NCBI RefSeq assembly: GCF_012927115.1
Contig: NZ_JABBFY010000002.1
Span: forward strand, 248,001-312,000
Direction of reading: 5' to 3'
Origin: Sphingomonas sp. G-3-2-10
Lineage (GTDB): Bacteria; Pseudomonadota; Alphaproteobacteria; Sphingomonadales; Sphingomonadaceae
Length of the DNA stretch: 64,000 nt
This document shows positions 1-8,811 of the stretch, one piece after another (position 1 is the first letter of the stretch; each line of letters opens with the position of its first letter). A program made the translations under genes and the position numbers. The notes beneath the pieces were generated by a model, which saw only the letters and a program-made list of their open reading frames with translations, was not told the DNA's origin and did no database searches.

Positions 1-1
1 T

Positions 2-2350
2 CTGCCTTCGGTCGAGACGCTCAAGAATTACGAACCGCCGCTGCCCACCTATGTCCGCTCGGTCGAGGGCGTGCCGATCCACAGCTATGCCCGCGAACGC
101 CGGGTCCAGCTGAGCTATGCCGAATATCCCAAGCAGCTGGTCAACGCCTATCTCGCCGCCGAGGACCGTACCTTCTTCGAGCATCACGGCGTCGACTATC
201 CGGGCATCATCTCGGCGGTCTTCCGCAACCTGACCACCAGCGGCCGCCAGGTCGGCGCATCGACCATCACCCAGCAGGTCGCCAAGAACCTGCTGGTCGG
301 CAACGAAGTCAGCTATGTCCGCAAGCTGCGCGAAGCGATCCTGGCGTGGCGGATCGAAGGCACGCTGACCAAGCCGCAGATCCTCGAGCTGTACCTCAAT
401 TCGATCGAGCTGGGCCGCAACGCGGGCGGCGTCGACGCCGCGTCCCATGCCTATTTCGGCAAGGACCTGAAACAGCTCTCGCTCGCCCAGATGGCCTATC
501 TGGCGATCCTGCCCAAGGGGCCGGCCAATTACGATCCCGATCGCAACACCCAGCGCGCGCTCGATCGCCGCAACTGGGTGCTCGGACAGATGCTCGACAA
601 CGGCTTCATCACCAAGGCCGAGCGTGACGCGGCGGTCGCCGAACCGCTGGGCACCGTGCCGCGCCAGACCCCCAAGTTCGAGCGCGTCGGCGGCTATTTC
701 GTCGAGGAAGTCCGCCGCCAGCTGATCGACAAGTTTGGCGAGACCAACGAAAACGGCAACAGCCCCTACAGCGTCTATTCGGGCGGCCTGTGGGTGCGCA
801 CCTCGCTCGATCCCGTGCTCCAGCTGGAGGCACAGAAGGCGCTTCGCGACGGCCTGATCCGCTTCGAGCGCGGCCGCGGCTGGTCCGGCGCGATCGGCAA
901 GACCGAGATTCGCGGCGACAATTGGCAACAGGCGCTGCTCAACACCAATATCGGCCTCGATTACGAGGATTGGCGGTCGGCGATCGCGATCTCGCGCACC
1001 GGCGATTCGTGGAAGCTCGGCTTCGAGAACGGACAGACCGGCATCATGCCGCGCGGCCTCGCCTCGATGCCCGTGCGCGGCCAGGGCGGCGAAGCCTTCA
1101 ACGCGATCAAGCCCGGTGACATCCTTGCCGTCGCGCCCCAGGGCGGCGCCTTCGCGCTGCGCAGCGTGCCCAAGGTGTCGGGCGGCATGGTGGTCGAGGA
1201 TCCCCGCACCGGCCGCATCCTCGCGATGCAGGGCGGGTTCGATTCGCGCATCCAGTCGTTCAACCGCGCGACACAGGCCCAGCGCCAGCCGGGATCGACG
1301 ATCAAGCCGATCGTCTATGCCGCCGCGCTGGAACAGGGGATGACCCCCGCCACGATCATCAACGACGCCCCCTTCTGCGTCTGGCAGGGCGCGCAGCTCG
1401 GCAAGAAATGCTTCCGAAACTTCGGCGGCACTGCGGGCGCGGGCCCGAAAACGATGCGCTGGGGCCTCGAACAGTCGCGCAACCTGATGACCGTGCAGAT
1501 CGCCAACGAAGTCGGCATGGACAATGTCGTCGACCTGATCCAGCGGATCGGCGTCTCGAAGCAGAAATTCCCGCCCTATCTCAGCTATGCGCTGGGCGCG
1601 GGCGAGACGACCGTGATCCGCATGGTCAACGCCTATTCGATCCTCGTGAACAATGGCCGTGCGCTCAATCCGTCGCTGATCGATTTCGTCCAGAACCGCC
1701 GCGGCGAAGTGATCTGGCCCGATAACTGGCGCGCCTGCGACGGCTGCAACATGCCCGATTGGGACGGCAAGCCGATGCCGCGTCCGGTCAGCCGCGCGCG
1801 ACAGGTGGTCGAGGCGATGAGCGCCTATCAGATGGTCCATATCGCCGAGGGCGTGATCCAGCGCGGCACCGCGACCGTGCTGCGCGATCTCAACCGCCCG
1901 CTGATGGGCAAGACCGGCACGACCTCGGGCCCGACCGACGTGTGGTTCGTCGGCGGCAGCCCGCAGCTGATGGCCGGCCTCTATATCGGCTACGACACGC
2001 CGACCAACCTGGGCGGCTATGCGCAGGGCGGCTCGATCGCCGCGCCGATCTTCAAGCAGTTCGCGGTCAAGGCGTACGAGAATCTCGAGCCCCTGCCCTT
2101 CATCGCGCCCGCCGGCGTCCGCATGGTCCGCATCGACCGGATGAGCGGCAAGCGGGTCTATGGCAGCTGGCCGGGCAGCGATCCCAAGGCCGCCGTGATC
2201 TGGGAAGCCTTCAAGCCGCAGAATGACGACGAGCTTCGCCGCAACCGTCCCGAAGAGGAAGAAGCGCCCAAAACCGTCAAGAAAACCGAGCGCCGCGAAG
2301 AAAAACAGGATGACAGCGAGTTCCTGCAGCGCGAAGGTGGTATCTACTGA
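2..2350 (+). CDS. mrcA: Penicillin-binding protein 1A, 5' end outside window
   Basis: Bifunctional peptidoglycan glycosyltransferase/transpeptidase, anchored in the inner membrane and acting in the periplasm to polymerise lipid II and cross-link peptides. The frame is open from base 2, so the gene starts upstream and the membrane anchor (about the first 50 residues) is missing. Landmarks in order are the GT51 motif EDRTFFEHHGVD, GASTITQQ, the transpeptidase SxxK in GSTIKP, SRN as the SxN motif, and KTGTT. The tail is highly charged (KKTERREEKQDD). A small proline-rich ORF follows after 21 bases. Family assignment is firm; the 1A subclass is inferred from architecture. Confidence 0.95.
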   Translation: MPSVETLKNYEPPLPTYVRSVEGVPIHSYARERRVQLSYAEYPKQLVNAYLAAEDRTFFEHHGVDYPGIISAVFRNLTTSGRQVGASTITQQVAKNLLVGNEVSYVRKLREAILAWRIEGTLTKPQILELYLNSIELGRNAGGVDAASHAYFGKDLKQLSLAQMAYLAILPKGPANYDPDRNTQRALDRRNWVLGQMLDNGFITKAERDAAVAEPLGTVPRQTPKFERVGGYFVEEVRRQLIDKFGETNENGNSPYSVYSGGLWVRTSLDPVLQLEAQKALRDGLIRFERGRGWSGAIGKTEIRGDNWQQALLNTNIGLDYEDWRSAIAISRTGDSWKLGFENGQTGIMPRGLASMPVRGQGGEAFNAIKPGDILAVAPQGGAFALRSVPKVSGGMVVEDPRTGRILAMQGGFDSRIQSFNRATQAQRQPGSTIKPIVYAAALEQGMTPATIINDAPFCVWQGAQLGKKCFRNFGGTAGAGPKTMRWGLEQSRNLMTVQIANEVGMDNVVDLIQRIGVSKQKFPPYLSYALGAGETTVIRMVNAYSILVNNGRALNPSLIDFVQNRRGEVIWPDNWRACDGCNMPDWDGKPMPRPVSRARQVVEAMSAYQMVHIAEGVIQRGTATVLRDLNRPLMGKTGTTSGPTDVWFVGGSPQLMAGLYIGYDTPTNLGGYAQGGSIAAPIFKQFAVKAYENLEPLPFIAPAGVRMVRIDRMSGKRVYGSWPGSDPKAAVIWEAFKPQNDDELRRNRPEEEEAPKTVKKTERREEKQDDSEFLQREGGIY

Positions 2351-2371
2351 TCTCCAAGGGGAGGAACTGGC

Positions 2372-2635
2372 ATGACGACCCGACTTTACGAACTGACAGA
2401 AATCACGATGCTCGACGTCGTCGCACCGGGCGCTGCGCCGCCTCCGCCTTCGGCTGTCGCGGCGCCGCCGCCGCCCTCGTCGCCGCAGCCGCTGTTCGAG
2501 CTGGTGACGGCAGCGCCGCCCCCGCCCTCCTCGCTGGCGGTCACCGCTGCGCCGCCGCCGCCGTCGGCCACATTCGTGACCGTCGCGCCGCCGCCGCCCT
2601 CGTCGCTGCCCGCGGAAATCCTCCGCGCGGCCTGA
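2372..2635 (+). CDS. Small proline-rich repeat protein, unknown function
   Basis: An 87-residue ORF with no family I recognise. After an ordinary N-terminus (MTTRLYELTEITMLDVV) it carries five copies of an APPPPS unit, mostly as AAPPPPS, separated by short hydrophobic spacers, and ends in LPAEILRAA. There is no signal peptide, membrane span or cysteine. Support for translation is a strong ribosome binding site (GGAGGA six bases before the ATG) and its position between mrcA and prfB on the same strand. The opposite strand is also open but has no such site. It could be a ribosomally made peptide precursor, a linker-like structural peptide, or a lineage-specific ORF. Confidence 0.6.
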   Translation: MTTRLYELTEITMLDVVAPGAAPPPPSAVAAPPPPSSPQPLFELVTAAPPPPSSLAVTAAPPPPSATFVTVAPPPPSSLPAEILRAA

Positions 2636-2747
2636 CGCCGCCCTTTCCTAAACGCCCATGCTGCTGGTAGGGGGCAGCCGACGTCGCCATATGTGCGATG
2701 CGCGGACGTAGAGGCGCGTCCGCAAAGTATCGTTTTGGAGAATAGAC

Positions 2748-3875
2748 ATGCGCGCCGAAGCGCAGGCGAATGCCGACAAGATCAACGCCGCGCTCGCGCT
2801 GCTGCGCCGGTTTCTCGACTGGGACCGTGCGCTGCGCCGGCTCGACGAGTTGAACGCGCGCGTCGAGGATCCGACCCTGTGGAACGATGCGAAGGCGGCG
2901 CAGGACGTGATGCGCGAACGCCGCCGCCTCGACGAAGCGATCACCGCCACCCGCGCGATCGAGAGCGAGCTGAACGACACCGCCGAACTGATCGAGATGG
3001 CTGAAGCCGAAGGCGATCAGGAGATGATCGACGAAGGGATCGCCGCGCTAGATGCACTCGCAAAGCGTGCCGAGGGCGACAAGGTGAAGGCGCTGCTGTC
3101 GGGCGAAGCCGATGCCAACGACACCTATATCGAGATCAACTCGGGCGCGGGCGGCACCGAAAGCCAGGACTGGGCCGGCATGCTCCAGCGCATGTACACG
3201 CGCTGGGCCGAGCGTCACGGGATGAAGGTCGAGCTGATCGACTATCACGCCGGCGAGCAGGCGGGCATCAAGTCGGCGACTTTGCTGATCAAGGGCGAGA
3301 ATGCCTATGGCTATTCCAAGACCGAAAGCGGCGTGCACCGCCTCGTCCGGATATCGCCGTACGACAGCGCGGCGCGGCGCCACACCAGCTTCTCGTCGGT
3401 GTGGGTCTATCCGGTGATCGACGACAATATCGAGGTCGAGTACAACGAAAGCGACCTGCGCATCGACACGTACCGGGCGTCCGGCGCGGGCGGCCAGCAC
3501 ATCAACACCACCGATTCGGCGGTGCGCATCACGCACATTCCGACCGGCATCGTCGTACAGTGTCAGAACCAGCGCTCGCAGCACAAGAACAAGGCCGAAG
3601 CCTATAACCAGCTTCGCGCCCGTCTGTACGAGCGCGAACTGGCGATCCGCGAACAGGCCGCCAATGCCGAGAACGCGACCAAGACCGATATCGGCTGGGG
3701 CCACCAGATCCGCTCCTATGTCCTCCAGCCCTATCAGCTGGTGAAGGACCTTCGTACCGGGGCCACTTCCACTGCGCCCGCCGATGTGCTCGATGGCGAT
3801 CTCGATCCGTTCATGGCGGCCGCGCTCTCGCAGCGCGTGACCGGGGAGAAGGTCGATGTGGAGGATGTCGATTGA
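2748..3875 (+). CDS. prfB: Peptide chain release factor 2
   Basis: Class I release factor that reads UGA and UAA stop codons and triggers peptidyl-tRNA hydrolysis in the cytoplasm. The 375 residues are full length. The GGQ hydrolysis motif is in SGAGGQHINTT, and the codon-recognition loop reads SPY in VRISPYDSAARRHTSF where enterobacterial RF2 has SPF. The gene is one continuous frame, so the programmed +1 frameshift used by many bacteria to autoregulate prfB is absent. GGAG lies seven bases before the ATG. The stop codon overlaps the TTG start of the next gene. Confidence 0.96.
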   Translation: MRAEAQANADKINAALALLRRFLDWDRALRRLDELNARVEDPTLWNDAKAAQDVMRERRRLDEAITATRAIESELNDTAELIEMAEAEGDQEMIDEGIAALDALAKRAEGDKVKALLSGEADANDTYIEINSGAGGTESQDWAGMLQRMYTRWAERHGMKVELIDYHAGEQAGIKSATLLIKGENAYGYSKTESGVHRLVRISPYDSAARRHTSFSSVWVYPVIDDNIEVEYNESDLRIDTYRASGAGGQHINTTDSAVRITHIPTGIVVQCQNQRSQHKNKAEAYNQLRARLYERELAIREQAANAENATKTDIGWGHQIRSYVLQPYQLVKDLRTGATSTAPADVLDGDLDPFMAAALSQRVTGEKVDVEDVD

Positions 3876-4612
3876 TTCGTGGCGCGGCCGCACTCTGCCT
3901 GACGATCCTGACGCTCGGCGCCTGTGACGCCGGGCCGGGCAACGTACGCAAGCCGGCCGAACCCAAATACGGCTTCCCCGCCGCAGACCGTCCGGTCGCC
4001 ACGATCGTCTCCGCGCGCTGGTCAGACGAGGAATCGCGCGACCGGCTGAACGAAGCCGAGACGGTGATGGACCGCGCCGGCATCAAGAAAGGCATGACCG
4101 TCGCCGATATCGGCGCAGGCGAGGGCTATTATACGATCCGTCTCGCAGCTCGCGTCGGCGAGGATGGGCGCGTGCTGGCCGAGGATATCGTGCCGCAGGT
4201 CCGCGACACGCTCGCCACCCGCGTCGCGCGCGAGCGGCTCGACAATGTCAGCGTCCGGCTCGGTCTCCCCGCCGATCCGCGCCTGCCCGAAAACAGCTTC
4301 GATCGGGTGCTGATGGTGCACATGTATCACGAGATCGAGAGCCCCTACGAGTTCCTGTGGCGGATGCGCCCCTCGCTGCGTACCGGCGGGCAGGTGATCG
4401 TGGTCGACGCCAATCGACCCACCGACGAACACGGCACCCCGCCCGAACTGCTCAAATGCGAGTTCGCCGCGGTCGGCTATGTCCAGGTCGCGATGCAGAA
4501 GATGCCCTCTGCGGGCGGCTATCTCGCCATCTTCGAAGCCAGCGGCGAACGCCCCGAGCCGCAGACGATCAAGCCCTGCAAGAGTGGGCGCGCGCCGGCG
4601 CCCAAGGGCTAG
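3872..4612 (+). CDS. Class I SAM-dependent methyltransferase with lipoprotein-type signal
   Basis: A 246-residue protein with a Rossmann methyltransferase core: motif I is DIGAGEGYYT, followed by VLAEDIVPQV and later VIVVDANRP. Substrate is unknown. The N-terminus looks like a lipoprotein signal (MIRGAAALCLTILTLGAC, lipobox cysteine at residue 18), which is odd because S-adenosylmethionine is cytoplasmic. The start is TTG, chosen because GGAG sits about eight bases upstream and the TTGA overlap couples it to prfB. A downstream start would remove the signal but has no better ribosome site. Similar exported methyltransferase-like proteins occur in sphingomonads; that statement is from general knowledge. 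Confidence 0.8.
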   Translation: MIRGAAALCLTILTLGACDAGPGNVRKPAEPKYGFPAADRPVATIVSARWSDEESRDRLNEAETVMDRAGIKKGMTVADIGAGEGYYTIRLAARVGEDGRVLAEDIVPQVRDTLATRVARERLDNVSVRLGLPADPRLPENSFDRVLMVHMYHEIESPYEFLWRMRPSLRTGGQVIVVDANRPTDEHGTPPELLKCEFAAVGYVQVAMQKMPSAGGYLAIFEASGERPEPQTIKPCKSGRAPAPKG

Positions 4613-5799
4613 TGGCGAGCATGGGCGCGGGCCGCCCGAATCTGAATTCCCCGTTCAAGCGGCTCTGGCGCGAATTGCCGATCGACGGGCGCGGTTTCCT
4701 GCAGCCGGGCGATGCAGATGCCCGCCGCCTGCACCGCTGGGCCACGCGCCGCATCTGGGGCCGCATTCCCTGGCCGCTCCGCCCGTTCGGCATCCTGGTC
4801 GCCCGCATCCTGTGGTGTGCGAAGGCGCTCCCGCTGGCGCGCGCCTTTGCCGGCCGGAACCGAATCGGGCGCGGCCGGACGATCCGCCTGTTCGCCGATG
4901 CCTGCCTTACCGGCATGCCGCCATGGGAGGCCTATTGCTGGCGCTACCTGCTGGTCGCGCCCGCCCGGCCGCTATCGTCGCGCGCCCTCAGCAAGACTCT
5001 CGCCGCGCTCGCGGTCGAGGATCAGCGCAAGCTGCTCGGCGACAAGATCGCCACCGTCGAGGCCCTCAGCACCGCCGGCATCCGCTTTCCGAAGCAAGTC
5101 GCGCTGATCCCGCGCGGTGCGGCGGTGCGCAGCCTGCCGCCGGGTCCGGACGCCCTGTTCGCAAAGCCGCGCCACGGCGCCGCATCGCGCTTCACCCTGG
5201 CGCTCGACCGGCTCGACGACGGCGCGTGGCGGATCAACGGCACCGATCGCGATGCGGGCTTCGTCGCCGCGCTGCTCGAACTCGCGCTGCGCAATGACGA
5301 CCTGATCGTGCAGGAGCGCCTGACCGCCGCGCCGGAGCTCGCCGAATTCGCCACGCTCCGCCCGCCTGTGCTGCGCATCCACACCTTGCGCGGGCCGCAG
5401 GGTGGCGTGCCGATGATCCATTCGGCGGTGCTGTCGACCTCGGTCCCGCGCGAAGTCTCCATCGGCGCGCGCCCCAACTCGCGGATCATCCCCGTCGCAA
5501 TCGATTCGGGCGAGATGCAGTTCGGCTTCCGCTTCCCCGAGCCGCTTGCCCGCGCCTCCGGCTGGAGCGGGAAGCCCGTTCCCGGATATGAGGAGGCCCG
5601 GCGGATGGCGCTGGCCTGCGCGGCAATGTTCGACGGACTGCCGATGGTCGCCTGGGAGTTCATCCTCACGCCCGGCGGCCCGGTGATGCTCGAGGGCAAT
5701 AGCGAACCCGGCCATCATTATATCGGCCTCGCCGCTTCGGCGCAGACTGACACGCCTTCGCTCTTCCCGCTGCTCGCCCGCTGGCTGCCCGAAGCCTAG
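4612..5799 (+). CDS. Sugar-transfer-associated ATP-grasp family protein
   Basis: About 395 residues resembling the ATP-grasp proteins associated with sugar transfer and capsule or exopolysaccharide genes. Visible ATP-grasp-like pieces are FPKQVALIPRGAAV, LFAKPRHGAASR (nucleotide lysine region), LIVQERL, and near the end MVAWEFILTPGGPVMLEGNSEPG, where the acidic and asparagine residues would bind metal. The ligated substrate cannot be told. I chose the GTG at 4612 because AAGGG precedes it and it overlaps the preceding TAG; an ATG at 4621 is the alternative. The stop overlaps the convergent JAB gene by four bases. Confidence 0.65.
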   Translation: MASMGAGRPNLNSPFKRLWRELPIDGRGFLQPGDADARRLHRWATRRIWGRIPWPLRPFGILVARILWCAKALPLARAFAGRNRIGRGRTIRLFADACLTGMPPWEAYCWRYLLVAPARPLSSRALSKTLAALAVEDQRKLLGDKIATVEALSTAGIRFPKQVALIPRGAAVRSLPPGPDALFAKPRHGAASRFTLALDRLDDGAWRINGTDRDAGFVAALLELALRNDDLIVQERLTAAPELAEFATLRPPVLRIHTLRGPQGGVPMIHSAVLSTSVPREVSIGARPNSRIIPVAIDSGEMQFGFRFPEPLARASGWSGKPVPGYEEARRMALACAAMFDGLPMVAWEFILTPGGPVMLEGNSEPGHHYIGLAASAQTDTPSLFPLLARWLPEA

Positions 5800-6179
5800 A
5801 GCAGCCCCAGTTCGCGAAAGCTCACCGCGCCGTCGCGCGTTATCACCAGATGATCGAGCAACCGGATCCCCAGCGGATCGAGCGCCCGCGCCATCTTCCG
5901 CGTCGCATCGCGGTCGCCCGCGCTCGGCTCCGGATCGCCGCCGGGATGGTTGTGCGCCATCACCACGCCCGTCGCGCCGAACGCCAGCGCATCCTTGACC
6001 ACCTCGCGGATCGGCAGGTCCATCATATCGCGCGAAGCCGAGCGCGCCTGCCGCATCCCCAGCAATTCCTGCCCCGGCCCGAGATAGGCGAACATCGCAA
6101 CTTCGATCGCTTCGTCAGCGATCGGCGCGAACAGTGACGACGCGGCATTCGCGTCACGGATACGTCTCGGCTCGTCCAT
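5796..6179 (-). CDS. RadC-like JAB domain protein, short form
   Basis: A 127-residue protein that consists of a JAB/MPN domain of the RadC family alone. The metal-binding signature is HNHPGGDPEPSAGD, preceded by a conserved LPIREVVKDAL helix and followed by LLDHLVITRDGAVSFRELGLL. Full-length RadC carries an N-terminal helix-hairpin-helix region; here it is absent, so this is a compact relative rather than canonical RadC. Function of RadC proteins is not settled. It converges on the ATP-grasp gene, with the stops overlapping by four bases, and is divergent from thyA. Confidence 0.85.
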   Translation of the reverse strand: MDEPRRIRDANAASSLFAPIADEAIEVAMFAYLGPGQELLGMRQARSASRDMMDLPIREVVKDALAFGATGVVMAHNHPGGDPEPSAGDRDATRKMARALDPLGIRLLDHLVITRDGAVSFRELGLL

Positions 6180-6325
6180 CGGGACGGACTGCCAGAGTCA
6201 GGTCCGGCGTCGTCGACAGTCTGCTCGATTTCGGACCCCGGACGACCGGTTTGGACGCACTTTCATCCACAACGGATGCATCCGCCCCGCTTGGCGCGAT
6301 TGCGCGCCGCGGCTAGGCTGGAGCA

Positions 6326-7120
6326 ATGCGTCAGTATCTCGATCTCATGGCCCGCGCGCTCAACGACGGCGCCGAACAGATGGACCGCACCGGCACCGGC
6401 ACGCGCAGCGTGTTCGGCCACCAGATGCGCTTCGACCTGGGCAAGGGCTTCCCCCTGCTCACCACCAAGAAGCTGTTCACCCGCGCGATCATCGTCGAGC
6501 TGCTGTGGTTCCTGCGCGGCGACACCAATGTCCGCTGGCTGCAGGAGCGCAAATGCTCGATCTGGGACGAATGGGCCGACGAGAATGGCGATCTCGGTCC
6601 GGTCTATGGCAAGCAATGGCGCGACTGGGAGGCGGCGGACGGCCGCCATATCGACCAGATCGCGGAGCTGCTCGACACGATTCGCAACAATCCCGGCTCG
6701 CGCCGTCAGGTCGTCAGCGCGTGGAACCCTGGCGAACTCCACGCGATGGCGCTGGCCCCGTGCCACTGCCTGTTCCAGACCCATGTCGCCAATGGCAAGC
6801 TGTCGCTGCAACTCTATCAGCGCTCGGCCGACATCTTCCTAGGCGTCCCCTTCAACATCGCCAGCTACGCCCTGCTAACCCATATCCTCGCGCAGCAGGC
6901 GGGCCTCGAAGTCGGCGACTTCGTATGGACCGGCGGCGATTGCCATCTCTATTCGAACCATCTCGAACAGGCCCGCGAACAGCTGTCCCGCGACCCCGGC
7001 CCGCTGCCCCGCCTCGAAATCCTGCGCAAGCCCGACTCGATCGACGGCTATGACTATGAGGATTTCGCGATCCACGATTATGTCGCGCAAGCGCACATCA
7101 AGGCGCCGGTGGCGGTATGA
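6326..7120 (+). CDS. thyA: Thymidylate synthase
   Basis: Methylates dUMP to dTMP using methylenetetrahydrofolate, which is oxidised to dihydrofolate. The 264 residues match the usual bacterial length. The catalytic cysteine is in [10 protein letters not shown], the dUMP site in [20 protein letters not shown], and the N-terminus shows the [10 protein letters not shown] loop. folA follows 31 bases later on the same strand and regenerates tetrahydrofolate from the dihydrofolate made here, a classic pairing. The gene faces away from the JAB gene across a 146-base gap that should hold its promoter. Confidence 0.97.
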   Translation: MRQYLDLMARALNDGAEQMDRTGTGTRSVFGHQMRFDLGKGFPLLTTKKLFTRAIIVELLWFLRGDTNVRWLQERKCSIWDEWADENGDLGPVYGKQWRDWEAADGRHIDQIAELLDTIRNNPGSRRQVVSAWNPGELHAMALAPCHCLFQTHVANGKLSLQLYQRSADIFLGVPFNIASYALLTHILAQQAGLEVGDFVWTGGDCHLYSNHLEQAREQLSRDPGPLPRLEILRKPDSIDGYDYEDFAIHDYVAQAHIKAPVAV

Positions 7121-7151
7121 TCTCCCCTTCCGCTTGCGGGAGGGGGACTAG
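7121..7151 (+). promoter_or_regulatory. GC-rich hairpin overlapping the folA ribosome binding site
   Basis: Between the thyA stop and the folA ATG the strand reads CTCCCCTTCCGC, then a short loop, then GCGGGAGGGGGA. The 3' arm contains the purine-rich ribosome binding site of folA, five bases before its ATG. Folding would hide that site, so the element could tune DHFR translation relative to thyA. Pairing includes G-U pairs and is inferred by eye. Confidence 0.4.
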
Positions 7152-7637
7152 ATGACCCTCACCTTCCACCTTGCCCGCGCCGATAACGGCGTGATCGGCC
7201 GCGACGGCCAGCTCCCGTGGCGGCTCCCCGCCGATCTGAAGCGGTTCAAGGCCCAGACGATGGGCAAGCCGATGGTGATGGGCCGCAAGACCTTCGAGAG
7301 CTTTCCCAGCCCCCTGCCCGGCCGCCGTCACATCGTCCTCACGCGCGATACCGCGTGGCAGGCCGAAGGTGCCGAAGTCGCGCGCACGCCCGAGCAAGCC
7401 CTCGCCCTTGCCGGTCCCGGCGATATCGCGATCATCGGCGGCGCGGAGGTTTTCGCGATCTTCCTGTCCCAAACCGGCGCGATCGAACTCACCGAAGTGC
7501 ATGGCGACGTCGAAGGCGACGCCACCGTCCCCGCATTCGATCCCCTTGAATGGCGCGAAGTCTCACGCGAAGATCACGCCAGCGAAGGGGGCCGCCCGGC
7601 CTATAGCTTCGTGCGACTGGAACGCCGGGAGGGGTAA
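7152..7637 (+). CDS. folA: Dihydrofolate reductase
   Basis: NADPH-dependent reduction of dihydrofolate to tetrahydrofolate. The 161-residue length is typical. Conserved features are NGVIGRDGQLPWRLPADLKRFK at the folate and nicotinamide site, split here as NGVIGRDGQLPWRL and the helix after it, then GKPMVMGRKTFESF and the nucleotide-binding IAIIGGAEVF. The start follows a GGGAGGGGG ribosome site within a hairpin. It is directly downstream of thyA and two bases upstream of the peptidase M19 gene, suggesting one transcript. Confidence 0.96.
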   Translation: MTLTFHLARADNGVIGRDGQLPWRLPADLKRFKAQTMGKPMVMGRKTFESFPSPLPGRRHIVLTRDTAWQAEGAEVARTPEQALALAGPGDIAIIGGAEVFAIFLSQTGAIELTEVHGDVEGDATVPAFDPLEWREVSREDHASEGGRPAYSFVRLERREG

Positions 7638-7639
7638 GC

Positions 7640-8806
7640 ATGAAAAAATGGCCGTGGATCGCCGGGGGCGTGCTCGCGCTCGGCGCAATCGGGTTCTTCG
7701 GCGTCGCGCCTGCCTATGTCGAAGGCAGCATGAACATCGTGCAGCCCGCCGAACTGCCCAGGATCAGCGAAGACACCCGCAAGCTCCACGCCAGCCTCCA
7801 GATCGCCGACATGCATTCGGACACGCTGATGTGGCGCCGCGACCTGCTCGACCGCGCCAGCCGTGGCCAGGTCGATCTGCCGCGCCTTCAGGAAGGCAAT
7901 GTCGCGCTCCAGATCTTCTCGTCGGTCACCAAGACGCCCAAGGGCCAGAATTACGACGCGAACAGCGGCGAGACCGACAATATAACCCTGCTGACCGTCG
8001 CCCAGCTCCAGCCACCGCGCACGTGGAACTCGCTGCTCGAACGCTCGCTCTACCATTCGCAGAAGCTGCACAGCGCCGCCGAACGCTCGGGCGGCCAGCT
8101 TCGCGTGATCCGCACCCCGGCCGATCTCGATCACCTGCTCACCGCGCGCGCGACCAACAGCAAGCTGGTCGGCGGGATGCTGTCGATCGAGGGGCTGCAG
8201 GATCTCGAAGGACAGATCGGCAATCTCGACAAGCTCTACGCCGCAGGCTTCCGCATGGCGGGCTTAGCACATTTCTTCGACAATGATGTCGCCGGATCGA
8301 TGCATGGCGAAGCCAAGACCGGCCTCACCCCGCTCGGCTTTCAGGTGCTGGCGCGGATGGAAAAGCTCGGCATGGTCGTCGACGTGGCGCATTCGAGCCA
8401 TGCCGCACTGGCCGACATCCTCCGCGTCGCGCGCCGCCCGCTGGTCTCCTCGCATGGCGGGGTGCAGGCGACCTGCAACGTCAACCGCAACCTGACCGAC
8501 GACGAAATCCGCGGCATCGCCAGGACCGGCGGCTTGATCGGCATCGGCTATTGGGACGCCGCCGTCTGCGGGACCAGACCCGCCGACGTGGTCCGCGCCA
8601 TCGCCCATGTCCGCGCGCTGGTCGGCATCGATCATGTCGGCCTCGGCTCCGACTTCGACGGGGCGGTGACGACGGGCTGGGACACGTCGCAGCTGATCGC
8701 GATCACGCAAGCGCTGGTGGACGCCGGCTTCAAGCAGGACGAGATCCGCAAGGTGATGGGAGGGAATGTCCTCCGCGTCCTGCGCGCGGGACTGGCGCCG
8801 ATGTAA
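7640..8806 (+). CDS. Membrane dipeptidase, peptidase family M19
   Basis: Zinc-dependent dipeptidase related to renal membrane dipeptidase, 388 residues. An N-terminal hydrophobic anchor (WIAGGVLALGAIGFFGVAPA) places it at the membrane facing the periplasm. Metal ligands are seen in DMHSDTL, in MLSIEG, in VDVAHSS and SSHGG, and the late GLGSDFDG motif is characteristic of the family. The natural substrate is unknown; family members cleave dipeptides and some beta-lactams. It begins two bases after folA and is followed by a large palindromic repeat before ribF. Confidence 0.9.
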   Translation: MKKWPWIAGGVLALGAIGFFGVAPAYVEGSMNIVQPAELPRISEDTRKLHASLQIADMHSDTLMWRRDLLDRASRGQVDLPRLQEGNVALQIFSSVTKTPKGQNYDANSGETDNITLLTVAQLQPPRTWNSLLERSLYHSQKLHSAAERSGGQLRVIRTPADLDHLLTARATNSKLVGGMLSIEGLQDLEGQIGNLDKLYAAGFRMAGLAHFFDNDVAGSMHGEAKTGLTPLGFQVLARMEKLGMVVDVAHSSHAALADILRVARRPLVSSHGGVQATCNVNRNLTDDEIRGIARTGGLIGIGYWDAAVCGTRPADVVRAIAHVRALVGIDHVGLGSDFDGAVTTGWDTSQLIAITQALVDAGFKQDEIRKVMGGNVLRVLRAGLAPM

Positions 8807-8811
8807 TTTCC

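Noticed and set aside
2386..2571. Glycine-rich frame opposite the proline-repeat ORF
   Set aside because: It is the complement of the proline codons and has no ribosome binding site.
2748..3875. Programmed frameshift in prfB
   Set aside because: The gene is one continuous frame with no in-frame UGA near codon 25.
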